Below are positions 1-4,727 of a stretch of 6,628 bases of DNA, piece after piece. The notes under the pieces are model-generated. The model had not been told where the DNA came from. It was given only the letters and a program-made list of their open reading frames with translations, and did not search any database. Within the stretch, counting starts at the first letter, position 1, and every line of letters starts with the position of its first letter. The stretch is from Angelakisella sp. (GTDB lineage Bacteria; Bacillota; Clostridia; Oscillospirales; Ruminococcaceae), in NCBI GenBank assembly GCA_022795575.1, contig JAAWGY010000127.1, positions 1 to 6,628 of the forward strand, given 5' to 3'. Position numbers and translations under genes: made by a program.

Positions 1-80
1 CACGGCCAACCGCCGTAGGCGGCTCTTAGGCCGTGCCTCCCCTGAAAGGGGAGGTGTCGCCCGCAGGCGACGGAGGGGTT
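1..80. repeat. Compound palindromic intergenic repeat, copy A
   Basis: Copy A of an element that recurs at 161-243. It contains, in order: an outer stem CACGGCC (1-7) with GGCCGTG (29-35) enclosing an inner stem CCGCC (10-14) with GGCGG (18-22); a 7-bp stem CCTCCCC (36-42) with GGGGAGG (48-54) around the loop TGAAA; a 6-bp stem GTCGCC (56-61) with GGCGAC (66-71); and the tail GGAGGGGTT. It starts at the first base of the window, so it may extend further left. No reading frame across it looks like protein. Such nested palindromes resemble REP/MITE-type non-autonomous elements of clostridial genomes, but no mobilising enzyme is visible, so the class is an inference. Confidence 0.75.
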
Positions 81-160
81 CCCCCGCAGGGCCCGCTCCC
101 CCAATAAGCACCAGCCCGCCCCCGCAAACTGTCCCCCCAAAGGGCTGCGAAGCAGCCCCC
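81..160. other. Spacer between the two repeat copies, with a 7-bp hairpin
   Basis: C-rich, gene-free DNA. It opens with CCCCCGCAGGGCC (81-93), a 13-mer that reappears unchanged at 6531-6543 in the other gene-free flank. A perfect hairpin GGGCTGC (142-148), loop GAA, GCAGCCC (152-158) lies just before repeat copy B. There is no T-tract on either strand, so it is not an obvious terminator. It may be a decayed member of the same repeat population. Confidence 0.5.
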
Positions 161-243
161 CACGGCCAACCGCCGAAGGCGGCACTTAGGCCGTGCCTCC
201 CCTGAAAGGGGAGGTGTCCCGCCCGTGGCGGGACGGAGAGGTT
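161..243. repeat. Compound palindromic intergenic repeat, copy B
   Basis: Near-identical to copy A through the first two stem modules: CACGGCC/GGCCGTG outer stem, CCGCC/GGCGG inner stem with loop GAA instead of GTA, and the same CCTCCCC-TGAAA-GGGGAGG. It then diverges in the third module, where GTCCCGCC (216-223) pairs with GGCGGGAC (227-234). This stem is 8 bp rather than 6 bp and has different bases, yet is still perfectly self-complementary. It ends in GGAGAGGTT against GGAGGGGTT in copy A. Both copies lie in the same orientation, 160 bp apart start to start. Confidence 0.78.
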
Positions 244-404
244 GGCCTCCGCAGAGGCCGCTCCTCCGCAGTGCGCCTTTAAGGCAGGGCTCGTACCCTT
301 TGGTACAAGCCCTGCCTGTGTAATAGTCGGCCTGGGGTGTTTCGCTCCTGCGGGAGCGACCAGAGACCCTGTCTCTGGACTCTGCAAGCCTTTGAAAAGG
401 CTTG
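244..404. repeat. String of consecutive perfect hairpins
   Basis: Five stem-loops follow one another: GGCCTC/GAGGCC (244-259, loop CGCA); a long one at 282-317 with AGGCAGGGCT/AGCCCTGCCT, a single C-A mismatch, then GTACC/GGTAC around loop CTTT; TCGCTCC/GGAGCGA (342-359); CCAGAGAC/GTCTCTGG (360-378, loop CCT); and CAAGCCTT/AAGGCTTG (385-404, loop TGAA). The last three are almost contiguous. None is followed by a T-run in either direction, so they do not look like intrinsic terminators, although the string lies downstream of the DUF4349 gene on that gene's strand. The segment after it, 405-511, has one more small stem (CGCAG 442-446 with CTGCG 460-464) and nothing else I can support. Confidence 0.7.
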
Positions 405-511
405 ACCGAAACTTTTAGATGCCGTAACGGTGGACGCTGTGCGCAGATTGGCCGGCAAGCTGCGTGCAACAGCCAGCGGTACGGCTTCTTAGCCCTGCGG
501 GCCGTTCCTTG

Positions 512-1621
512 CTACTCCTTCTTCTCCTCCTCCTGGGCCGCCTGCTCCGGCTGGGGCGGCTGGGCCGCCTGCTGCTGCGGGTACCGCTGGAACCGGGGCT
601 GTGCCCCGCCCGGCGCCGTGGTGTACATCGGCGGCGCCGTCTGCCCCCTGGGCGGCAGACCCCTGGCCTCCCGCCGTTTGGCCGAGGCCTTGCCACAAGC
701 CCGTACCACCAGCACAATGGCCACAATCACCAATACCCAAACCAGCAGGCTGGGCCCCACCCGGGCCAGCCAGATGGCAAAGGCCTGCAACCCGTCCACC
801 ATGTCCTTGATGCCGTCCGAAAAGGCGTCCCCCATCCGCTCCCCAAAGGTCTGGGGCTTCTCCTGCACCACCTGGTACTCCACCACCTCCTGGAGGGACA
901 GGTCCAGGAAGGAGTAAGCCACCTGGCTGTCCATCCGCCGCAGGCTGGCGGTAAGGCTTTCGATCTGGTACCGAACGTCGCTAAGAGCCGCCTCCAGGGT
1001 GATGATGTCCTCTAACTTCTCCGCCTGGGCCAGGATGGCCAGCAGCCGCTCCTCCTGGATCTGTAGCGTCTTCAGGTGGGCCTGGGAGTCGTAGTAGCTG
1101 TCGGTGATGTCCTCCACCCGCTCCGATTGGGAAAGGACGTTGCAGAGCCCCCCCACCGACCGGATCACCCCGTCCAGCTTCTCCGAGGGCACCCGGGCGC
1201 TGATGTTGGCGTACCGCTCCTGATACCGCCGGCTGCTGCCGTAGCTGTAGCCGCTCTGGTTCTGGCTCTCGATGTATCCCCCCGCCGCGGCCACCGCCTG
1301 CTGGATGCTCAGCAGGGCGTTGTCAAACTCCCGTGTCTCCAGCTCCATGCTGGCCCGGCGGATGATCTTGCGGCTGTCCGGCATCACAAAATCCATCTCT
1401 CCGCCGCTTTCGCCATCGGTGTTGGCGACGATCTGGTCGGTTTGGAAGCTTTCCCTGGGGGGGCTGGGCTCCGCCGGCGGTGCCGTGGCTGCCGCGGCGC
1501 TGCTGGGCATTGGTGCGGCGTTCCCGCTGCTGCCGCCACAGCCCAGCAGGCAGAGTGCCATGGCCAGGGCGATGGCCACTGCCGCCGCCATCTGGTGGTA
1601 AAAGCCTTTACGCATCATCAT
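512..1621 (-). CDS. DUF4349-type membrane lipoprotein
   Basis: Predicted surface protein of 369 residues, function unknown. The N-terminus has basic residues and then an Ala/Leu-rich stretch ending in lipobox LLGC (25-28), so Cys28 should be lipidated and the chain exported. A low-complexity Ala/Pro/Ser linker (about 30-60) precedes the folded part (about 80-250), which carries features I associate with DUF4349: RRASMELET near 88, GGYIESQNQSG, a YANISARVP strand and a long helix (about 176-232) with coiled-coil character (LQIQEERLLAILAQAEKLEDI). A hydrophobic helix at about 288-307 and a basic stop-transfer segment (RACGKASAKRREAR) follow, then a Gln/Pro-rich tail ending EEEKKE. The tail should be cytoplasmic, giving anchors at both ends. 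The start at 1621 is chosen because AAGGAGG (1633-1627) lies 5 bases before the first of three consecutive ATGs; the second or third is also possible. It is last of three co-oriented genes. Family assignment is from memory of the domain's pattern; role unassigned. Confidence 0.88.
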   Translation of the reverse strand: MMMRKGFYHQMAAAVAIALAMALCLLGCGGSSGNAAPMPSSAAAATAPPAEPSPPRESFQTDQIVANTDGESGGEMDFVMPDSRKIIRRASMELETREFDNALLSIQQAVAAAGGYIESQNQSGYSYGSSRRYQERYANISARVPSEKLDGVIRSVGGLCNVLSQSERVEDITDSYYDSQAHLKTLQIQEERLLAILAQAEKLEDIITLEAALSDVRYQIESLTASLRRMDSQVAYSFLDLSLQEVVEYQVVQEKPQTFGERMGDAFSDGIKDMVDGLQAFAIWLARVGPSLLVWVLVIVAIVLVVRACGKASAKRREARGLPPRGQTAPPMYTTAPGGAQPRFQRYPQQQAAQPPQPEQAAQEEEKKE

Positions 1622-1626
1622 ATGTA

Positions 1627-1633
1627 CCTCCTT
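1627..1633 (-). promoter_or_regulatory. Ribosome binding site of the DUF4349 gene
   Basis: AAGGAGG on the minus strand, 5, 8 and 11 bases before three consecutive ATG codons. It decides against the longer reading frame that begins at 1648, upstream of this site. Which of the three ATGs is used cannot be settled by spacing alone; the middle one has the most usual distance. Confidence 0.8.
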
Positions 1634-1678
1634 ATAAGCAAGCTGCACAGGGGGAGGTGTTCCCCCTTTACCTAATCA

Positions 1679-1733
1679 GTGTCCTTTGGGTGTCGGATTG
1701 TTGCAGCGGGCGGAAAATTTTCCGGCAGGACAC
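1679..1733. repeat. Inverted repeat in the aminotransferase-DUF4349 gap
   Basis: GTGTCCT (1679-1685) and AGGACAC (1727-1733) form a 7-bp inverted repeat enclosing a 14-bp perfect palindrome CGGAAAATTTTCCG (1711-1724). The gap (1622-1760) also has a short stem around 1650-1667 (AGGGGG with CCCCCT on the minus strand). No T-tract follows any of these on the minus strand, so a terminator is not well supported. An operator, an RNA processing site or chance remain possible. Confidence 0.4.
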
Positions 1734-1760
1734 GTGGTTGGTAACGGTTAATAGAACCTC

Positions 1761-2888
1761 CTATTGCTGCCGGAGCCACCGGTCAAAGACCGCCAGCCCC
1801 TCCCGGGTGATGGCCGGGTCGTTGCAGTAGCCGATGCGCAGGTAGCCCTCCATATCCAGCGCCTTGCCCGGCAGCAGCATCACGCCGGTCTCCCCCTGGA
1901 GCCGCCGGCAGAGCTCCTCGCTGCCCATGGGGAGGTCGTACCGCAAAAAGGCGGTGGTACCCCCCTTGGGCTTTACATAGCTTATCCGGGGCTGGGCCGC
2001 CACAAACTCCTCCAGCAGCCGCCCCCCCTCCCGGCAGATGGCCAGGTTCCGGGCCGAGATGGCCTCCCTGCTCTCCAGCGCCACCGCTGCCAGCAGGTCG
2101 TCCAGCCGCCCCACGCTGATGACGTGGTAGTCCCGCTGGCGGCTCAGCATCCCGTGTAGCCCCGCCGGGCCGGCGATCCATCCCAGCCGCAGCCCCGCCA
2201 GGGAGTAGGTTTTGGACATACTGCCGGTGGAGATGCCCCTTTCGTAGAGGTCCGCCACCGATGCGGTGTAGGGCTCCCCCTCGTGGCAAAGCCCCCGGTA
2301 AACCTCGTCGCAGAGCAGCCACGCCCCCGCCTCCCTGGCGATGTCCACAATCCCCCGGAGCATGGGCTCCTCCATCACCGAGCCGGTGGGGTTGTTGGGG
2401 TTGTTGACGTTGATGAGCTTTACCCGGCCCCCGGCCTCCTTCACCAGCTGCCGCAGGCGGTCCAGGTCCGGCAGCCAGCCGTCCTCCTCCCGCAGCTGTA
2501 GGATATCCACCCTTGCCCCGATGGATTCCGGGATGGAGTAGTGCTGCTGGTAGGTGGGCAGCACCGAGATCACCCGGTCCCCCGGCTCCACCAGGGTAAG
2601 CATGGCGAGGGCGTTGGCCCCGATGGCCCCGTTGGTGATGGTGATCTGCTCCGGCGGCTGGCTCCGGTACAGCCCGGCGATGGCCCGCCGCAGCCGGGGG
2701 CTTCCCTCAATGTCCCCGTAGGTCAGCCGGGTGGCGGCCAGCTCCTCCAGCACCGCCTCCCTCTGGCCGGAAAGCGCCAGCAGCTCCCCCACCGAAAGGG
2801 AGCAGACACAGGTTTCTGCTAAATTATAGGTACAGTCGTTTTCGTAGGCGTTCATCCAAATCTCCACGCCAAAATCCCGGATTTTCAT
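1761..2888 (-). CDS. Fold-type-I PLP-dependent aminotransferase (class I/II)
   Basis: Cytosolic pyridoxal-phosphate enzyme of 375 residues, a usual length for the family, expected to move an amino group between an amino acid and a 2-oxo acid; substrate not deducible. Visible landmarks: YGDIEGSPRLRRAIA (57-71), the small-domain lead-in; TNGAIGANAL (85-94) for the cofactor phosphate; PTY with Tyr113 stacking region; NNPNNPTG (162-169) with Asn166; CDEVY (193-197) with Asp194 and Tyr197; SMSKTYSLAGLRLGW (223-237) with Lys226 as the Schiff-base lysine and Arg234; and RIGY with Arg351 as the likely carboxylate-binding arginine. The N-terminus (FGVEIWMNAYENDCTYNLAETC) differs from the common aspartate aminotransferase opening and recalls the subgroup that includes capreomycidine-synthase-like enzymes; that is a weak resemblance. 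The ATG at 2888 is chosen because AGGAGG (2901-2896) lies 7 bases upstream; an alternative ATG seven codons earlier overlaps this site. It lies 85 bp after the transporter gene on the same strand, suggesting one operon. Confidence 0.93.
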   Translation of the reverse strand: MKIRDFGVEIWMNAYENDCTYNLAETCVCSLSVGELLALSGQREAVLEELAATRLTYGDIEGSPRLRRAIAGLYRSQPPEQITITNGAIGANALAMLTLVEPGDRVISVLPTYQQHYSIPESIGARVDILQLREEDGWLPDLDRLRQLVKEAGGRVKLINVNNPNNPTGSVMEEPMLRGIVDIAREAGAWLLCDEVYRGLCHEGEPYTASVADLYERGISTGSMSKTYSLAGLRLGWIAGPAGLHGMLSRQRDYHVISVGRLDDLLAAVALESREAISARNLAICREGGRLLEEFVAAQPRISYVKPKGGTTAFLRYDLPMGSEELCRRLQGETGVMLLPGKALDMEGYLRIGYCNDPAITREGLAVFDRWLRQQ

Positions 2889-2918
2889 CAGTATACCTCC
2901 TGCTGTCAAATATCAGAA

Positions 2919-2932
2919 GCGGTGCCCACCGC
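2919..2932 (-). other. Small hairpin between transporter and aminotransferase genes
   Basis: GCGGT (2919-2923) and ACCGC (2928-2932) form a perfect 5-bp stem with a 4-base loop in the 85-bp gap. On the minus strand it is followed by TTCTGATATTTGACAG, which has scattered but not consecutive T, so it would be at most a weak attenuating or processing stem. No separate promoter for the aminotransferase is evident. Confidence 0.35.
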
Positions 2933-2973
2933 CAAAGCGCACAGGTCGCACGGCCTCCCAAAGGGGACGATGG

Positions 2974-4200
2974 CTATTCCGCCTTCTCCGACCGGAGCAC
3001 CAGCAGGTACCCCGCCCCAAAGAGCACCAGCAGCGCCAGGATGCCGTAGGTGGAGGAGCCCAGGGTGAGGGCGCAGAAGGACATCATCAGCGGGCCCATA
3101 AAGTCGGCGAATTTGCCGAAGATATCGAAGAAGCCAAAGTACTCGTTGGATTCCTCCTTGGGGATCAGCTTGCCGTAGTAGGACCGGGAGAGGGCCTGGA
3201 TGCCCCCCTGGCAGATTCCCACAGCCACCGCCAGCACCCAAAACTCCCAAACCTTATCCAGCTGGTAGCCAAAGAGGCAGATGGCCATATACATCAGGAT
3301 AAAGCGCTTGATGAGCCCCAGGGGCCCGTACCTTTTGGAGAGCAGCCCGCTGGCGATGGCGCAGGGGAAGGCCACAAACTGGGTGAGGAGCAGGGCCAGG
3401 ATCATCTGCACCGTGTCGATGCCCAGCTCGTTGCCGTAGGTGGTTGCCATGGAGATGATGGTGTACACCCCGTCGATGTAGCAGAAGTACCCCAGGATGT
3501 AGCAGAAGAGGCGGCGGTCCCGGCGGATCTTCTGGAAGGTGGCCCCCACCTGCCGGAAGATCTGCCGGGAGGTGCCGGGGCGCCCCGGGAGGTAGTGGCG
3601 CTGGCGGACGTTCTTCAGCAGGGGGATGGTGAGGAGCAGCCACCAGGCGGCGGTGATCAGAAAGGAGATTCGGAAGCCCCGGGCGCTCATCCCGGTGAGG
3701 AACAGGACCACAATACCGGCGATAAAGGGGAGACAGGAGCCGATGTACCCCCAGGCATAGCCGTGGGAGGACACCATATCCATCCGGTCATCGGTGGTGA
3801 CGTCGGTCAGCATCGAATCGTAGAAGACGTTGCAGGCGGAATACCCCAGCCTTGCCGCCACAAAGATGACCATAAACCAGAGCCAGTGGGTGGTAAAAGC
3901 CAGCCCCACCGCCCCCAGGAGGCCCATGGCCCAAAAGCCCACAAACAGCTTCATTTTCATCCCCTGGTAATCGGCCACCGCCCCCAGGATGGGGGAAAGC
4001 ACCGCCAAAATCAGGACGGCGGCGGCGGTGACAAGGCCCCAAAGGCCGCTGGCGGTGGTGGTTTCCATCCCGGCCTCCTCCACCAAAGTGGCGAAGAAGA
4101 TGGGGATGGTGGTGGCAACCAGCATGATAAAGGCGGAATTCGCCACATCGTAGAGGATCCAGCTGATCTCGGTGCGGGTGAGGCGGGCTGTTTGCTCCAT
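2974..4200 (-). CDS. MFS transporter of the UMF1 / Atg22-like family
   Basis: Integral membrane carrier of 408 residues, close to the usual bacterial length, with about 12 hydrophobic helices and short charged ends. Diagnostic pieces I can see: WILYDVANSAF (14-24), the hallmark opening of UMF1 proteins; a helix 2-3 loop with GAVADYQGMK (73-82) matching the MFS A-motif position; a long basic central loop (about 196-231: RQRHYLPGRPG, RQIFRQ, KIRRDRR) separating two six-helix halves; QGGIQALSRSYYGKLIP (331-347); and GFFDIFGKFADFMGP (356-370), the conserved C-terminal-half signature. The family is named for yeast Atg22, a vacuolar amino-acid effluxer; bacterial members mostly lack known substrates, so direction and cargo are unassigned. 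The start is fixed by AAAAGGAGG (4216-4208) 7 bases upstream. It is the first gene of the minus-strand group, just downstream of the promoter at 4242-4270, and its pairing with an aminotransferase hints at amino-acid-like cargo (inference). Confidence 0.93.
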   Translation of the reverse strand: MEQTARLTRTEISWILYDVANSAFIMLVATTIPIFFATLVEEAGMETTTASGLWGLVTAAAVLILAVLSPILGAVADYQGMKMKLFVGFWAMGLLGAVGLAFTTHWLWFMVIFVAARLGYSACNVFYDSMLTDVTTDDRMDMVSSHGYAWGYIGSCLPFIAGIVVLFLTGMSARGFRISFLITAAWWLLLTIPLLKNVRQRHYLPGRPGTSRQIFRQVGATFQKIRRDRRLFCYILGYFCYIDGVYTIISMATTYGNELGIDTVQMILALLLTQFVAFPCAIASGLLSKRYGPLGLIKRFILMYMAICLFGYQLDKVWEFWVLAVAVGICQGGIQALSRSYYGKLIPKEESNEYFGFFDIFGKFADFMGPLMMSFCALTLGSSTYGILALLVLFGAGYLLVLRSEKAE

Positions 4201-4241
4201 AGGGCTACCTCCTTTTCTCCGGGGAAGGATCAGATAACTTT

Positions 4242-4270
4242 ATCATACCATTTTTCCCCGGGGGAGGGAA
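4242..4270 (-). promoter_or_regulatory. Extended -10 promoter of the transporter operon
   Basis: On the minus strand a TATGAT -10 box (4247-4242) is preceded by TGG, giving the extended -10 form TGnTATGAT. At 17-bp spacing the -35 position (4270-4265) is TTCCCT, a poor match, which is typical when an extended -10 is present. Transcription would start near 4235, leaving a leader of about 35 bases with the strong ribosome binding site. It should serve the transporter, aminotransferase and probably the DUF4349 gene. Confidence 0.6.
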
Positions 4271-4329
4271 GAGTTGCGGGGAAAAAAGAGGAAAAGTCCC
4301 GTTGGAAGGGAAAACCTCTTTAGAAATGT

Positions 4330-4357
4330 TTGACAAAAATAAAATCCATGGTAAAAT
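4330..4357 (+). promoter_or_regulatory. Strong sigma-A-type promoter facing the ABC ATPase gene
   Basis: TTGACA (4330-4335), a perfect -35, is followed after 16 bp by TAAAAT (4352-4357), a five-of-six match to the -10 consensus, in an A/T-rich patch that stands out from GC-rich surroundings. The expected start is near 4364. It diverges from the minus-strand promoter about 60 bp to the left, so one regulator could control both directions, although no clear operator is visible. Confidence 0.75.
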
Positions 4358-4363
4358 AGGAAA

Positions 4364-4727
4364 TAGATATTTTTCCCACAGCTTTTGCGGTCTGTCGGGC
4401 GGGTAGTGTTGTTGGAAACTCCCGCCGGCGGCCAAGCTACGGTGGCAGCGGCAGCACCTGCCGTTTCCATAGATTAAACTGCGGGCCGCGGGGCTACTCC
4501 ATTTTCGGGAGCTGCTTCATGGCGGAAAAACGGATTCTGCCCACGGCGTTCTGTTTTTTCCCGGACACAGCCTTCTGATAGCCCCCGGTACTGAACAAAG
4601 GAGGAAGACACCCACCGCTGCGGTTTGCGGTACGGCAGTGTGGAGACCTGCCGCAATGTCCCCGGGATTTCGCCTTCCGGGGGCGAGATGGAGCCTGGCG
4701 GAGGCCGCTTCATCAAAGCCGAGTGCC
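4364..4727 (+). promoter_or_regulatory. Long structured 5' leader of the ABC ATPase transcript
   Basis: About 364 nt separate the predicted transcription start from the ATPase start codon, with no credible gene. Stems include GGCGGG(T)AGT with ACTCCCGCC (4398-4426); CGGCAG-CAC-CTGCCG (4449-4463); CTCC/GGAG near 4497-4511; GGCGGAA with TTCTGCC (4521-4541 region); TTGCGG (4625-4630) plus CAG (4636-4638) with CTGCCGCAA (4648-4656); and CCCCGGGA with TTCCGGGG (4660-4682, one G-T pair). A T6 run (about 4554-4559) can instead pair with the A5 run near 4526-4530, so alternative folds are possible. I compared it by eye with T-box, SAM, TPP, cobalamin, FMN, SRP, RNase P, tmRNA and 6S hallmarks and found none convincing. 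It could be an undescribed cis-regulatory RNA or a separate small RNA. Confidence 0.45.
4597..4604 (+). promoter_or_regulatory. Orphan Shine-Dalgarno sequence in the leader
   Basis: AAAGGAGG followed by AAGACACCC, as good a ribosome binding site as those of the other three genes, but no ATG, GTG or TTG follows within 4-13 bases in any frame; the nearest candidate is a CTG 13 bases on. The ATPase ATG at 4728 is 123 bases downstream. It may be a displaced ribosome entry site for that gene, part of an RNA fold, or chance. Confidence 0.4.

Noticed and set aside
26..469. A 147-codon minus-strand frame in the left flank
   Set aside because: It reads straight through both palindromic repeat copies and the hairpin string, is Arg/Gly/Pro-rich, and has no start signal.
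402..1015. Plus-strand frames opposite the 3' half of the DUF4349 gene
   Set aside because: Antisense to a well-supported gene, with low-complexity Leu/Arg/Pro content and no start signals.
1672..1762. A ~26-codon minus-strand frame starting at ATT after AGGAGG that overlaps the aminotransferase stop codon
   Set aside because: The start would be the very rare ATT with only 4 bases spacing; no ATG, GTG or TTG is suitably placed. It may be a chance SD-like sequence.
4431..4463. T-box-like wording (ACGGTGGCAGCGG) in the leader
   Set aside because: It lacks the conserved AGGGTGG-ACCGCG antiterminator sequence and specifier-loop context, and the downstream gene is not an aminoacyl-tRNA synthetase or amino-acid gene.
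4521..4561. Possible attenuator-type terminator at the T6 run in the leader
   Set aside because: The T-run is not immediately preceded by a GC-rich stem; the best pairing uses the T-run itself as a stem arm. A terminator cannot be claimed.
4638..4727. N-terminal extension of the ATPase from GTG 4638 or ATG 4656
   Set aside because: The family opening MASLSLK starts at 4728 and the extension is non-conserved in character. It is kept as a minor alternative because 4728 lacks an SD.
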